Assembly: GCA_016195985.1 (NCBI GenBank)
Contig: JACPYP010000020.1
Coordinates: 186,001 to 250,000, forward strand
Direction of reading: 5' to 3'
DNA length: 64,000 nucleotides
Source: Acidobacteriota bacterium
GTDB taxonomy: Bacteria > Acidobacteriota > Holophagae > Holophagales > Holophagaceae
Part shown: piece after piece, positions 26,439-35,907 of the stretch
How the letters are laid out: every line of letters begins with the position of its first letter
Numbering within the stretch: the first letter of the stretch is position 1
The notes under the pieces: model-generated
Told to the model about the DNA's origin: nothing
The model's database searches: none
What the model saw: only the letters and a program-made list of their open reading frames with translations
Position numbers and translations under genes: made by a program

Positions 26439-27086
26439 TCAGCGTTTTTCGACCTGGATGAAGTCCAGCTCCACCGGGGTGGAACGGCCGAAGACCGTGA
26501 CCATGACCTTGATGGTGGAGCGCTCCTCGTGGATCTCCTCCACATCGCCCTCGAAATTGGCGAAGGGGCCATCGATGATGCGGACCTTCTCGCCCTTCTC
26601 GAAGTGGTACTTCGGCTTGGGCTTTTCCTGGGTCTCTTCGGTGTGGTGCATGATCTGGCGGACTTCCTCATCCGTCAGGGGCGTGGGCCGCTTCTTGTTG
26701 GCGCCCACGAAGCTCGTGACCTTGGGGGTGTTCCGCACCAAGTGCCAGTCGGCGTCAGCCATCTCCACGGATCCGTCGGGCTTGCGCTCCACCTGGATCT
26801 GCACGAGCAGGTAGCCCGGGAAGGACTTGCGCTTCTTGACGACGCGCTCCTTCTTGCCGGACTTGGCGTCGACCTTCATCTCTTCATAGGTCTCTTCGGG
26901 GATCTGAATGTCGCCGAAGCTCTCGTCGCGCTCTTCCATCTTGATGCGCTGGCGGAGGTGCTCCATCACCTTGGCCTCGTAGCCAGAATAGGTGTGGATG
27001 ATGAACCACTTCAGCTCGCGGCCCTGATGGGACTGGGCTGGAGCGGTCTGCGGGGTGTCCTGGGGGGTGCTGATGAGATCGGTCAT
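26439..27086 (-). CDS. nusG: Transcription termination/antitermination factor NusG
   Basis: A 215-residue NusG, somewhat longer than the roughly 180 of E. coli because of a Gln/Ser-rich N-terminal tail (about 24 residues) and an insertion around residues 50-75. The NGN domain starts [20 protein letters not shown] and continues with SFPGYLLVQ and [19 protein letters not shown]. The KOW domain near the C-terminus has [20 protein letters not shown]. It binds RNA polymerase and couples it to Rho or the ribosome. GGAGG lies upstream of the ATG; secE precedes it by 13 bases. Confidence 0.97.
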   Translation of the reverse strand: MTDLISTPQDTPQTAPAQSHQGRELKWFIIHTYSGYEAKVMEHLRQRIKMEERDESFGDIQIPEETYEEMKVDAKSGKKERVVKKRKSFPGYLLVQIQVERKPDGSVEMADADWHLVRNTPKVTSFVGANKKRPTPLTDEEVRQIMHHTEETQEKPKPKYHFEKGEKVRIIDGPFANFEGDVEEIHEERSTIKVMVTVFGRSTPVELDFIQVEKR

Positions 27087-27099
27087 GGCTGCCTCCGCT

Positions 27100-27294
27100 T
27101 CAGCGGGCCTTCAGGAAGAAGTATGCAAAGCCCTTGGAAAAGACATAATCCACAGCCCAAAGGAATGCCCCGACGAACACTGAAACGACCACCACCGTCC
27201 AGGCAGAGGTCATGACCTTCTCTTTGCTGGGCCAATCCACCCGGTTGAGCTCAGCCGCAAGATCCTTGGCCTGTTGCTTGATGGCACCGATCAC
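27100..27294 (-). CDS. secE: Protein translocase subunit SecE
   Basis: A 64-residue single-span SecE, the usual short bacterial form. An amphipathic N-terminal helix with ELNRVDWPSKEKVMTSAW is the conserved SecE signature, followed by the membrane helix TVVVVSVFVGAFLWAVDYVF. It clamps the SecY channel in the inner membrane. Start is GTG at 27294 with only a weak G-rich site. An intrinsic-terminator-like structure ends 30 bases upstream, so expression seems to depend on readthrough from the tuf/tRNA-Trp unit or on a promoter within that unit. Confidence 0.95.
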   Translation of the reverse strand: MIGAIKQQAKDLAAELNRVDWPSKEKVMTSAWTVVVVSVFVGAFLWAVDYVFSKGFAYFFLKAR

Positions 27295-27324
27295 GATGGA
27301 CCCCGTGGAAAGGACGTCGGTCAG

Positions 27325-27359
27325 AAAAACCTGGCCCCGAGCGGGTTCGCCGGGGCCAG
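27325..27359 (-). terminator. Intrinsic terminator after tRNA-Trp
   Basis: On the minus strand a perfect 9-bp stem (CTGGCCCCG / CGGGGCCAG) with an 11-base loop, then GTTTTTC. It lies 4 bases beyond the tRNA-Trp CCA end and only 30 bases before the secE start. Confidence 0.85.
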
Positions 27360-27363
27360 AACG

Positions 27364-27439
27364 TGGCAGGGGAGACAGGGATCGAACCCGCGACCTGCGG
27401 ATTTGGAGTCCGCTGCTCTACCAGCTGAGCTACTCCCCT
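27364..27439 (-). tRNA. tRNA-Trp (anticodon CCA)
   Basis: A 76-base cloverleaf with acceptor arms AGGGGAG / CTCCCCT, discriminator G and encoded CCA. The anticodon stem GCGGA / TCCGC holds a loop CTCCAAA with anticodon CCA. The T-loop GTTCGATCC is standard. It sits between rpmG and secE, the common place for tRNA-Trp in bacteria. Confidence 0.98.
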
Positions 27440-27445
27440 GTGGGA

Positions 27446-27473
27446 CCGCCCGGCTTCTGGTGGAGCCGGGCGG
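27446..27473 (-). other. Perfect GC-rich hairpin between rpmG and tRNA-Trp
   Basis: Arms CCGCCCGGCT / AGCCGGGCGG (10 bp, no mismatch) around an eight-base loop, with no T run on either side. It could protect the rpmG mRNA end or direct RNase processing of the tRNA precursor. Confidence 0.6.
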
Positions 27474-27490
27474 GAAACCCTGGACGAGAC

Positions 27491-27640
27491 CTACTTCGTC
27501 TCGCGGTGGATCTTGTAACCGCCACAGAAACGGCAGAACTTGTTGAACTCAAGCTTGCCCGTGGTGGTCTTCTTGTTCTTGGTGGTGCTGTAGTTCTTAC
27601 GCTTGCATTCCTGGCACTGCAGGTGAACGATGTCGCGCAT
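27491..27640 (-). CDS. rpmG: 50S ribosomal protein L33
   Basis: A 49-residue L33 of the zinc-binding (C+) type: cysteines C9/C12 in LQCQECKRKNY and C36/C39 in FCRFCGGYK. It starts MRDIVHLQCQ and ends YKIHRETK. AGGAGG lies five bases before the ATG. It is a small subunit-surface protein of the 50S ribosome. It lies 29 bases after tuf, in the tuf-rpmG-tRNA-Trp-secE-nusG order found in many bacteria. Confidence 0.97.
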   Translation of the reverse strand: MRDIVHLQCQECKRKNYSTTKNKKTTTGKLEFNKFCRFCGGYKIHRETK

Positions 27641-27669
27641 GGGGACCTCCTAGGTCGGGCAGATCGGCT

Positions 27670-28863
<1,194 letters not shown>

Positions 28864-28921
28864 GGATTACCTCCTGAAGGGTGGGAGAGAAGATGAAGGG
28901 AAACAGTTCGAAACAAAAGGG

Positions 28922-28996
<75 letters not shown>

Positions 28997-29060
28997 TTTG
29001 AACCTTCCCGCCGAAGCGGGGGCCTTGCCATCGGCCGGGCGGAACCGGCGGATGGGAGGG

Positions 29061-29137
<77 letters not shown>

Positions 29138-29186
29138 GTGGAACTGACCGTGAACGGGACCCAGCCCTTCCCCGAAAAGGGAGGAC

Positions 29187-29273
29187 TGGTGCCGAGAGAA
29201 GGATTCGAACCTCCGTAACGCGTTGCGTGGCAGATTTACAGTCTGCTGCCATTAACCACTCGGCCATCTCGGC
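29187..29273 (-). tRNA. tRNA-Tyr (anticodon GTA)
   Basis: An 87-base class II tRNA with a long variable arm (CACGCAACGCGTTACG). Acceptor GCCGAGA / TCTCGGC, discriminator A, encoded CCA. The anticodon stem GCAGA / TCTGC holds CTGTAAA, anticodon GTA. It is the first tRNA of the tuf unit. Confidence 0.98.
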
Positions 29274-29278
29274 ATGCT

Positions 29279-29307
29279 TGTCCAGCGCCCCTCCCGGGGC
29301 TTGTCAA
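29279..29307 (-). promoter_or_regulatory. Candidate promoter of the tRNA-Tyr/Gly/Thr-tuf unit
   Basis: On the minus strand a perfect -35 TTGACA is followed after 17 bases by TGGACA, a weak -10, ending six bases before the tRNA-Tyr 5' end. The -35 and spacing fit a stable-RNA promoter; the poor -10 keeps confidence low. Confidence 0.35.
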
Positions 29308-29310
29308 TCA

Positions 29311-29330
29311 CTCCTGGGCAAGCCCAGGAG
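29311..29330. other. Perfect 9-bp hairpin upstream of the tRNA operon
   Basis: Arms CTCCTGGGC / GCCCAGGAG separated by two bases. It lies between the end of rlmB and the candidate tRNA promoter and may, with the hairpin at 29335-29359, insulate the two units. Confidence 0.55.
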
Positions 29331-29334
29331 GGCT

Positions 29335-29359
29335 CCCAAACGAAGCCCCGAAGGGCTCC
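29335..29359 (-). terminator. Candidate terminator after the RlmB-like gene
   Basis: On the minus strand GGAGCCC, a TTCG loop and GGGCTTC form a 7-bp stem (one G-T pair), followed by GTTTGGG. The T run is short, so it may be weak. It lies about 70 bases after the stop. Confidence 0.5.
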
Positions 29360-29430
29360 GTGTCAGGGTCACTGCGAGGCAGGGCTTTCCTGACAGGGAA
29401 CTCGAAAGGTATCACGGCATCGTGACGTCC

Positions 29431-30177
29431 TCAAGAGGAAACTTCTCGACTGCCACCCCCGCGGCGCGCCAGGACGCGAAACAGGGTGACCGCCGCAGCC
29501 GCGGAAACGTTCAGGCTCTCGATGCCTCCGGGCATGTGGATGTGCAACAGGCCATCGCAGCGCTCCCGGATTTTAAGGTGCAGGCCTTCGCCCTCCGCGC
29601 CCATCACCAGTACCGTGGCGCGGTCGAAGGCCTCTTCCAGGTAATCGCGGCTGCCCTCGCCTGCGGCCAGGCCGTAGATCCAGGCTCCGGCTTCCTTCAG
29701 GTCATCCAGAGCCCGCCCCAGATTCACCACGCGGCACACGGGCACTCGCCCAGCCGTGCCCGCACTGGCGCGGACCACGGTTTCATTCACGGCGGCAGAA
29801 CGTCGTTCGGGAAGAATCACTCCGTCCACGGCGGCGGCGGCGGCGGAGCGCAGGATGGCCCCCAGATTGTGAGGATCGGTGACGCCGTCAAGGGCCAGCA
29901 GCAGAGCCGCCTTCCCCTTCGCCCTTACGGCCTCGACCACGTCCTCGAAGGCCGCGTAGGCAAAGGGGCCCCCTTCGCCCAGCACGCCCTGATGCCGCTG
30001 CCCCTGGGCCCGGCGATCGAGGCTCTCCATGGGCTCCCGATGGATGACCACGCCGGCCGAGCGGGCTTCGGAAATCAGCTTCGCCACCCGACCGAAGGCG
30101 GCCGGCGCCACCCACAGGGAATGCAGCTCGCCCCGGGCGACCGCCTCCTCGCAGGCATGTGGGCCCAGGAAACGCAT
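29431..30177 (-). CDS. RlmB-like 23S rRNA/tRNA 2'-O-ribose methyltransferase (SpoU/TrmH family)
   Basis: A 248-residue SPOUT enzyme with the three SpoU motifs that form the knotted AdoMet site: motif 1 DPHNLGAILRSA, motif 2 VMGAEGEGLHLKIRE, and motif 3 ESLNVSAAAAVTLFRVL. The N-terminal 75 residues are a substrate-binding domain (EAVARGELHSLWVA, KLISEARSAGVVIHRE) like that of RlmB, which methylates G2251 of 23S rRNA in E. coli. Another SpoU target cannot be excluded. The start directly follows the stop of the FadL-like gene, so the two are probably co-transcribed. Confidence 0.85.
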   Translation of the reverse strand: MRFLGPHACEEAVARGELHSLWVAPAAFGRVAKLISEARSAGVVIHREPMESLDRRAQGQRHQGVLGEGGPFAYAAFEDVVEAVRAKGKAALLLALDGVTDPHNLGAILRSAAAAAVDGVILPERRSAAVNETVVRASAGTAGRVPVCRVVNLGRALDDLKEAGAWIYGLAAGEGSRDYLEEAFDRATVLVMGAEGEGLHLKIRERCDGLLHIHMPGGIESLNVSAAAAVTLFRVLARRGGGSREVSS

Positions 30178-31545
30178 CTAGAACGTCTTCTTGTAGCCGA
30201 GGGCCATGAGGTGGCCCATGCCTTCCAGCCTCTGGCGGGTGCCCACGGAACGGTAGCCGGCCGAGCTCCACACGCCGTTCAGGCGAGAGGTGTCCTGATC
30301 CTCGCTCTGGCGGTACTGGTAGCCCAGGTTCAACTCACCGCCCCACATCTTGTGCCCGAGCCCCACCGAGAAGGCGGCTGTGCGGGCCCCGCCCAGCAGC
30401 GGCTCCGTGACGTTCTCCTGGACACTGCGCTGGTCCAGCGAGAGCCCGCCACGCAACGTCCAGAACTTGCCCATCTCGACTTCCGCCGAAACGAACACGC
30501 CCAGATGGCTCTTGCCCCGGGGCAGCTCCCAGGGGGTCGATACGGTTCCCGATGGCGTCTGGATGGACGCAAAGGACGGCGCCTGCAGCCCCCCGGAGGT
30601 CCACCTCAGATCCGCCTCCCAGGTCACCATCGGGCTGAGCCGGTGGCGCACGCCGAAGGTCGTCTGCGAAGGCAGCTCCAGATTCCCCTGCCCCGGCGTG
30701 GCCAGCGAGGCGGCCAGCAGCGTGGCGACGCGGGCACTCGTCCCAAGAGGCGGGGCGCTCAGACCATCGTTGGCGTAGGCCCCCAGAGCCGAGTCGCGCA
30801 GGCCGGCCTTCATATTAGGGGCGCCCTTGAGCCCAGACTGATGGGCGAAACCCAGAGTCCAGCGGGGATTGAGCGCCCACCGGGCTCCCAACGAGTAGCT
30901 CGGCACGACCTTGTTGCCGCTCTGTCCCACCCGCTGCTCCACCAGGCCGTTCACCGCATTGGAGCCCGAGCCAGGCAGGGCTGCGTCATTCGGCACGTTC
31001 AGGCGCATCACGCTGCTGGATTCGTACGACAAGCGCGCCACGCCCACACCGAGGCCCACGGAGATGTTCGGGTTGAGGGCCCAGGCAGCCTGGACCTCCA
31101 TGCGCTTGGCGGAAAGGTCGATGCCGTCGCCCAGGTAGCGGCTGGGGGCGTCGTCGGGGAGCCTGCCGTGGCGGAGGTAGGGCTCGTCCACCTTCAGGCC
31201 CAGGGTCCAGCCAGAAGCCATGCGGGCGGCAAAGCCGAAGGCGCCGATGGCCCGGTTGCGATCCATGCTGTACCGGGACTTCTGGTCCGATTCCAGGCTC
31301 TCCTGGAAGGACGAGGTCTCCAATCCGGCTGCCAGATAGAAGCCGCCCTTCTCCTTGAGGGAGGCCAACAGGGAGGGATTGGTCGCCGCGGCTTCCAGGC
31401 TGTAGCCGAAAGCCACCTGCGCGCCGCCACGGGCGATGCCGACGGGATCGGAGGCGGGCAGGGCCATGCTTTGGGCAGCGGCCGGAAGGGCGCACACGCC
31501 CAGCGCCAGACCCACTCGGATCACTCCACGAACCACTTCGGCCAT
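30178..31545 (-). CDS. OmpP1/FadL-like outer membrane protein
   Basis: A 455-residue protein with a signal peptide (cut near ALPAAAQS, residues 20-26) and a beta-barrel pattern of alternating hydrophobic residues. The stretch GIARGGAQVAFGYSLEAAATNPSLL is the FadL-type start, where the plug domain carries an NP motif (shown split: GIARGGAQVAF, AAATNPSLL). Repeated strands such as WTLGFAHQSGLKG and LGYQYRQSEDQ end in a C-terminal MALGYKKTF with terminal Phe, as in outer membrane proteins. It probably takes up hydrophobic compounds. GGGAGG lies upstream of the ATG. Confidence 0.78.
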   Translation of the reverse strand: MAEVVRGVIRVGLALGVCALPAAAQSMALPASDPVGIARGGAQVAFGYSLEAAATNPSLLASLKEKGGFYLAAGLETSSFQESLESDQKSRYSMDRNRAIGAFGFAARMASGWTLGLKVDEPYLRHGRLPDDAPSRYLGDGIDLSAKRMEVQAAWALNPNISVGLGVGVARLSYESSSVMRLNVPNDAALPGSGSNAVNGLVEQRVGQSGNKVVPSYSLGARWALNPRWTLGFAHQSGLKGAPNMKAGLRDSALGAYANDGLSAPPLGTSARVATLLAASLATPGQGNLELPSQTTFGVRHRLSPMVTWEADLRWTSGGLQAPSFASIQTPSGTVSTPWELPRGKSHLGVFVSAEVEMGKFWTLRGGLSLDQRSVQENVTEPLLGGARTAAFSVGLGHKMWGGELNLGYQYRQSEDQDTSRLNGVWSSAGYRSVGTRQRLEGMGHLMALGYKKTF

Positions 31546-31668
31546 ACCCTACGCCTCCCGAGACACGCCTCTTGAATGATCTGAACCCGGGAAGGGTTCA
31601 AACCCAAGGCTCCAGGATCGCCAAAAGATCACGATTCACCAAGCGAAGTGTTCCGGCCCCGTTCCCGC

Positions 31669-31959
31669 CTAACGCTCCGATTCCCCCATGAACCGCACCA
31701 GGAGGCGGTCCACCAGCTCCCAGATCTCGATGAGGGCTGCAAGACACATGGCCAAGCCGATACCCAGGGCCACAGCCCTGCCCCAGGGGCCGATGACCAT
31801 CCGGCAGAACGCGGGCCAATGCCACAGGACCGTCGGCAGCTTCAGCCGCCCGTAGAAGGCCAACGTGGACAGAAGCATCCCACCCCAAAGCAGGTAGAAG
31901 AACCTCAGCGCTCGTAGGAGGACGTCCCAGGTGAAGGGACGAGGGCGGGAAACAGGCAT
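31669..31959 (-). CDS. Small two-span membrane protein of unknown function
   Basis: A 96-residue hydrophobic protein, start chosen at 31959 because the longer frame is Gly-rich shadow sequence. It has two likely membrane segments, FFYLLWGGMLLSTLAFYG at about residues 19-36 and VALGIGLAMCLAALIEIWEL at about 62-81, with basic residues before the first. I do not recognise a family. There is no clear SD. It lies 71 bases after the TSUP exporter gene on the same strand and upstream of the FadL-like gene. Confidence 0.55.
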   Translation of the reverse strand: MPVSRPRPFTWDVLLRALRFFYLLWGGMLLSTLAFYGRLKLPTVLWHWPAFCRMVIGPWGRAVALGIGLAMCLAALIEIWELVDRLLVRFMGESER

Positions 31960-32030
31960 GGAGGGACCAGCATAACCGGGGAAGCCGGAAACGCCCCCGG
32001 GAAGGTGGCCCCCAAAAAGATCAACCAGGG

Positions 32031-32804
32031 TCAACCCTGGAGGGTCTGCCACCCGAGACGGAGGATCAGCGCCACCACCACCGCGATGAACACCCCCCGG
32101 ACCCAGCCGCTGCCCTTGCTGAGGGCCACGTGGGCCCCCAGGTAGCCCCCCACCCCGTTGGCCACCGCCATGCCCAGGGCCACCGAAGGAATCCAGCTGC
32201 CCTGCCATACGAAGAGCCCCATGGCCGTGAGATTCGAGGCCCAGTTCACGCTCTTGGCCATGGCTGAGGCCCGCAGGAAGTCGAAGCCCAGGATGGCCAC
32301 GAAGAGGAAGATCAGCAGCGATCCTGTCCCGGGCCCGAAGAAGCCATCGTAGAAGCCCAGGGCCGCCGCAATGAGCGCCGCCAGGCCGCGCTGGTGCCCC
32401 AGCCCGAAACGCGGGGCATGCAGGTGCCCCAGGTCGGGCTTGAGCAGGGTGAAAGCCAGCATGGCCACGAGCAGAGCCAGCATCACCGGCCGGAGGAAAT
32501 CCCCGTGGACACGGTACGTGAGCCAGACTCCGAAGCAGGCGCCGGCGGCCGAGGCCAGCACCGGACCGACCATCTCCCGCCAGGCCAGGGTGCCCGATCG
32601 AAGGAACTTCCCCGCCGCCATGGTGGTGCCCGTGCAGGCCACCACCTTGTTGGTCCCCAGCAGCGTGGGGAGAGACGTGCCCGCGGGCAGGGCGATCATG
32701 AGGGCGGGCACCGTGATGAGCCCGCCCCCGCCCACGATGGCATCGATGAACCCCGCCAGCAGGGCGGCGAGCATAAGAAGGAGAAGGGCGGGCAAGGCGA
32801 GCAT
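32031..32804 (-). CDS. TSUP family (TauE/SafE) anion exporter
   Basis: A 257-residue protein with about eight membrane segments in two repeats. Signature: LAGFIDAIVGGGGLITVPAL at residues 15-34 and its second-half partner LGFYDGFFGPGTGSLLIFLF near residue 150, both with the GGG/GPGTG turn typical of the family. TSUP proteins move sulfite, sulfoacetate or other organosulfur anions across the inner membrane; the substrate here is not shown by context. The ATG lies at the very start of the first helix. It is 65 bases after frr on the same strand. Confidence 0.88.
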   Translation of the reverse strand: MLALPALLLLMLAALLAGFIDAIVGGGGLITVPALMIALPAGTSLPTLLGTNKVVACTGTTMAAGKFLRSGTLAWREMVGPVLASAAGACFGVWLTYRVHGDFLRPVMLALLVAMLAFTLLKPDLGHLHAPRFGLGHQRGLAALIAAALGFYDGFFGPGTGSLLIFLFVAILGFDFLRASAMAKSVNWASNLTAMGLFVWQGSWIPSVALGMAVANGVGGYLGAHVALSKGSGWVRGVFIAVVVALILRLGWQTLQG

Positions 32805-32869
32805 CGGGGCGGAGGCCTAAAGAGCCGCAACCCGCGAGGGGCCGCAGAAACCAGTACGAGGCGATCTCC

Positions 32870-33445
32870 TCAGACCTTCAGGATCTCGACTTCTTTGTGT
32901 TTCAGAGCCTCGTCGATCTCCTTGACGTGGAGGTCCGTGAGCTTCTGGATGTCGTCCAGAGCCTTCTTCGCCGCGTCTTCGGAGATATGGCCTTCCTTGG
33001 CCTTCTCGAGCTTCTTCACGTCCTCGTTGGCGTCCCGGCGGATGTTGCGCACGCCGGTCTTGATCTCCTCGCCGAGCCGGTGCAGCACCTTCACCAGTTC
33101 CCGGCGGCGCTCCTCGGTGAGCATGGGGATGGGCAAGCGGATGACGTTGCCATCGTTGCCTGGGTTGATTCCCAGTTCGGATTTCAGAATGGCGGTTTCG
33201 ATGGCCTTGATGGCGCTCTTGTCGAAGGGCTGGACCACCAGCATGCCCGCTTCGGGCACGGACACGGTGGCCATCTGGTTCACGGGCACCACAGATCCGT
33301 AATACTCCACATGCACGTTGTCCAGCAGGCTGGCGTTGGCGCGGCCCGTGCGGATGGTGGCCATCTCCTTCTTCAGGGCCTCTACGGATGAATGCATCCG
33401 GCGCTTGGCTTCCTGAAGGATGGTGTCGGGGGTCTGGACAGACAT
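32870..33445 (-). CDS. frr: Ribosome recycling factor
   Basis: A 191-residue RRF, the usual length is about 185. Seen: RMHSSVEALKKEMATIRTGRANASLLDNV (split here: EMATIRTGRANASLL), VEYYGSVVPVNQMATVSVPE, SELGINPGNDGNVIRLPIP, LTEERRRELVKVLHRLGEE and VRNIRRDANEDVKKLEKAKE. It splits post-termination ribosomes together with EF-G. GAGG lies upstream of the ATG. The pyrH and tsf genes that often precede frr are not adjacent. Confidence 0.98.
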   Translation of the reverse strand: MSVQTPDTILQEAKRRMHSSVEALKKEMATIRTGRANASLLDNVHVEYYGSVVPVNQMATVSVPEAGMLVVQPFDKSAIKAIETAILKSELGINPGNDGNVIRLPIPMLTEERRRELVKVLHRLGEEIKTGVRNIRRDANEDVKKLEKAKEGHISEDAAKKALDDIQKLTDLHVKEIDEALKHKEVEILKV

Positions 33446-33546
33446 GAGGACCTCGCTTGTACAACCTTCCTTTATACCGCAGGGGCGGGTCCGCCGCAGG
33501 CTCCTCCCCGCGTGCTAGAGTGGGGGCACTTCTCCCGAGGTCCCCC

Positions 33547-34410
33547 ATGCGCACCCTCCGGTTGCTGGCCCCTTTGGCATCCCTGACCCTCATTCCTGCA
33601 TGGGCCGCCGCCCCGGCCGCCACAGAAATGGCCCTCACCAGCGCGGATGGATTCGCCCTCAAGGGCACCCTCACGCTGCCCGCCGCCAAGGGCAAGGTTC
33701 CGGTGGTCATCCTGGCCCACCAGTTCGGCTCCGACCGCACCGGCTGGGCTCCCCTAGCGGATCGCCTGGCCGCGCGCGGCATCGGCACCCTGGCGCTCGA
33801 CCTCCGTGGTCATGGAGCCAGCACCCAGAAAAATGGAGCGCAGCTGGCCGTGACGGCGAACCTGCCTGCCTCGGCCAAAACCGTGGCCCTGGATCAGATC
33901 CCCGCCGACCTGGTCCAAGCCGCCGCCTGGCTCCGCAAGCAGCCCGGCGTCGATGGCCGCCGCATCGGCCTGGCCGGCGCCAGCCTGGGCGCCTTTTCCG
34001 CGCTGCTGGCCACCCCCGAGGTCCATGCCCTCGCGGTGCTTGGCCTCAGCCCCGCGGGCAACGTGGCCTTCGGCGACGGGGCCCAGGACAAGCTGAAGCA
34101 GGCGGTGCTCCGGGGCCGCGCTTCCACGCTGATCCTCACCGCCTACGGCGACAAGGAGTCCACGGAGAACGCTTCCTCCCTGAAGGATCTGCCCGGCATC
34201 GCCCTCAGCGCCGTCGACGGCGAGGCCCATGGTTTCGCCTTCCTCAAGGACCGCGCTGATCTCATGGCCGTCTTCTTCGGGGAATACCTCACCTACCACC
34301 ATCTGGGCGAAACCCGGACCGCCGCCGCCGCGAAGCCCGCCACCGCCCCAAAGAACGTCATCAACGAACAGACCTTGGCGGAGCGCGCCAAGGGCGAGGC
34401 GCCGAAATAG
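33547..34410 (+). CDS. Secreted alpha/beta hydrolase (dienelactone-hydrolase-like)
   Basis: A 287-residue protein with a cleavable signal peptide (TLRLLAPLASLTLIPAWAAA). The hydrolase part has the oxyanion region VVILAHQFGSDRTGW, LALDLRGHGAST, the nucleophile elbow GLAGASLGAFS (G-x-S-x-G with Ser about residue 143), an acid in TAYGDKES and the catalytic His in DGEAHGFAF. This is an esterase or peptidase-type periplasmic enzyme; substrate unknown. The start was moved to ATG 33547 for the signal peptide and the GAGG site. It is divergent from frr. Confidence 0.83.
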   Translation: MRTLRLLAPLASLTLIPAWAAAPAATEMALTSADGFALKGTLTLPAAKGKVPVVILAHQFGSDRTGWAPLADRLAARGIGTLALDLRGHGASTQKNGAQLAVTANLPASAKTVALDQIPADLVQAAAWLRKQPGVDGRRIGLAGASLGAFSALLATPEVHALAVLGLSPAGNVAFGDGAQDKLKQAVLRGRASTLILTAYGDKESTENASSLKDLPGIALSAVDGEAHGFAFLKDRADLMAVFFGEYLTYHHLGETRTAAAAKPATAPKNVINEQTLAERAKGEAPK

Positions 34411-34437
34411 CGCGCCTTCGATCCTTTCCAACGAAAC

Positions 34438-34463
34438 AGGGGCGGTCCTTCCGGGCCGCCCCT
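34438..34463. terminator. Terminator-like hairpin between the hydrolase and aceA
   Basis: Arms AGGGGCGG / CCGCCCCT around a ten-base loop. On the minus strand it is followed by TGTTTCGTT and lies 20 bases after the aceA stop; it can also end the convergent hydrolase transcript. Confidence 0.65.
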
Positions 34464-34482
34464 GCCGCTTGGGCCAACCGCC

Positions 34483-35757
34483 CTAATGGAACTGCTGGGC
34501 CTCGGTGGAGCCCGCCAGGGCCAGGGTGGAAGCCAGGCCCCCGCTGATGGCCTGGGCCACTTCGTCGAAGTAGCCGGTGCCCACTTCGCGCTGGTGCTTG
34601 GTGGCCGTGTAGCCCCTCTCTTCCGAGGCGAACTCCGCCTCCTGCAACCGGGCGTAGGCGGTCATGTGCTCGGTGCGGTAGGCGTTGGCCAGCTCGAACA
34701 TGCCGTGGTTGAGGCTGTGGAAGCCCGCCAGGGTGATGAACTGGAACTTGTAGCCCATGGCGTTCAGCTCCTTCTGGAAGGTGGCGATCTCCTTGTCCGA
34801 GAGTTTTTTCTTCCAGTTGAACGAGGGCGAGCAGTTGTAGGCCAGCAGCTTGCCGGGAAACGCCGCATGCACGCCCTCTGCGAACTCCTTGGCCTCCTTC
34901 AGGTCCGGCGTGGAGGTCTCGCACCAGATCAGGTCGGCATAAGGCGCGTAGGCCTTGGCCCGGGCGATGGCCATCTGGACGCCGCCCGTGATGCAGTGGA
35001 AGCCCTCCGGCGTGCGCTCTCCCGTGAGGAAGGGCTTGTCCCGCTCGTCGATGTCCGACGTGATGAGGCGGGCGGAATCCGCGTCCGTGCGGGCGATGAT
35101 GAGGGTGGGCACGTCCATGACGTCCGCCGCCAGGCGGGCCGCCACGAGGGTGCGGATAAAGTGGCCCGTGGGGATGAGCACCTTCCCGCCCAGATGGCCG
35201 CACTTCTTCTCGCTGGAGAGCTGATCCTCGAAGTGGACGCCGGCGGCGCCCGCCTCGATCATGCCCTTCATGAGCTCGTAGGCGTTGAGGGGCCCGCCGA
35301 AGCCGGCCTCGGCATCGGCGACGATGGGAAGGAACCAGTCGCGGCTGATGCCGCCCTCGCCGTGCTCCACCTGGTCCGCCCGCTGCAGGGCGCCGTTCAG
35401 CCGTTTCACCAGAGCGGGCACCGAATTGGCCGGATAGAGGCTCTGGTCCGGGTAGGTCTGGCCCGAGAGGTTGGCATCCGCCGCCACCTGCCAGCCCGAG
35501 CAGTAGATGGCCTTGAGCCCGGCCTTGGCCATCTGCACCGCCTGGCCGCCGCTCAGGGCCCCCAGGGCCCGGGTGGGCTCCTCGTTCTGGAGCAGCTTCC
35601 AAAGCTTGCGGGCTCCCATTTGGGCCAGGGTGTGCTCGATGCGGATGCTGCCACGAAGCTTCTTCACCGTGGCGGCAGTGTAGGGCCGGGTGATGCCCTC
35701 CCAGCGCTGGGCGGCGAAATCGTCTTCGATGGGCGGAATGGGAAAGCGGGGGGTCAT
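34483..35757 (-). CDS. aceA: Isocitrate lyase
   Basis: A 424-residue enzyme that splits isocitrate into succinate and glyoxylate, the first step of the glyoxylate bypass for growth on acetate or fatty acids. Seen: [23 protein letters not shown] (start of the barrel, split here as [16 protein letters not shown]), [20 protein letters not shown], the catalytic KKCGHLGGK, and [17 protein letters not shown]. No malate synthase lies in the window. The gene is read away from a RamB/ScfR-type regulator across 150 bases that hold repeated GTCAA boxes, so acetate-dependent control is likely. Confidence 0.97.
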   Translation of the reverse strand: MTPRFPIPPIEDDFAAQRWEGITRPYTAATVKKLRGSIRIEHTLAQMGARKLWKLLQNEEPTRALGALSGGQAVQMAKAGLKAIYCSGWQVAADANLSGQTYPDQSLYPANSVPALVKRLNGALQRADQVEHGEGGISRDWFLPIVADAEAGFGGPLNAYELMKGMIEAGAAGVHFEDQLSSEKKCGHLGGKVLIPTGHFIRTLVAARLAADVMDVPTLIIARTDADSARLITSDIDERDKPFLTGERTPEGFHCITGGVQMAIARAKAYAPYADLIWCETSTPDLKEAKEFAEGVHAAFPGKLLAYNCSPSFNWKKKLSDKEIATFQKELNAMGYKFQFITLAGFHSLNHGMFELANAYRTEHMTAYARLQEAEFASEERGYTATKHQREVGTGYFDEVAQAISGGLASTLALAGSTEAQQFH

Positions 35758-35790
35758 GGAGCACCTCGAAAAGGTTGTGGGTGGCGTGAT

Positions 35791-35823
35791 GTCAAAGATT
35801 GACTTATTCTTTGGCGAGTCAAT
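35791..35823. promoter_or_regulatory. Inverted GTCAA boxes in the aceA/regulator intergenic region
   Basis: Two overlapping dyads: GTCAA-AGA-TTGAC (35791-35803) and ATTGACT, 12 bases, AGTCAAT (35798-35823, perfect 7-bp arms). A further AGTCAATT occurs at 35861. Their position between divergent promoters suggests an operator; the binding protein is inferred to be the adjacent regulator. Confidence 0.5.
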
Positions 35824-35881
35824 GAACGGCTGATTTAATAGGGGTTAAGTTGAAAATTTCAGTCAATTCGCACACCTCATT

Positions 35882-35898
35882 TTGTAAATACTTGTAAA
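35882..35898 (+). promoter_or_regulatory. Direct repeat TTGTAAA x2 before the regulator start
   Basis: TTGTAAA occurs at 35882-35888 and 35892-35898, one helical turn apart, 10 bases before the regulator ATG. It resembles the TTTGCAAA-type site known for corynebacterial RamB, so autoregulation is possible. Confidence 0.4.
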
Positions 35899-35907
35899 CG
35901 AGGCCTC

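Noticed and set aside
29227-31575. 782-codon plus-strand frame over the RlmB and FadL-like genes
   Set aside because: Runs through tRNA-Tyr and two supported genes on the other strand; Pro/Arg/Gly/His-rich shadow.
34361-35802. Long frames in other phases over aceA (34361-35764 minus, 34486-35802 plus)
   Set aside because: Isocitrate lyase is certain in its frame; the others are low-complexity shadows.
35882-35898. TTGTAAA repeats as a start of a CRISPR or iteron array
   Set aside because: Only two copies of seven bases; better read as a regulatory site.
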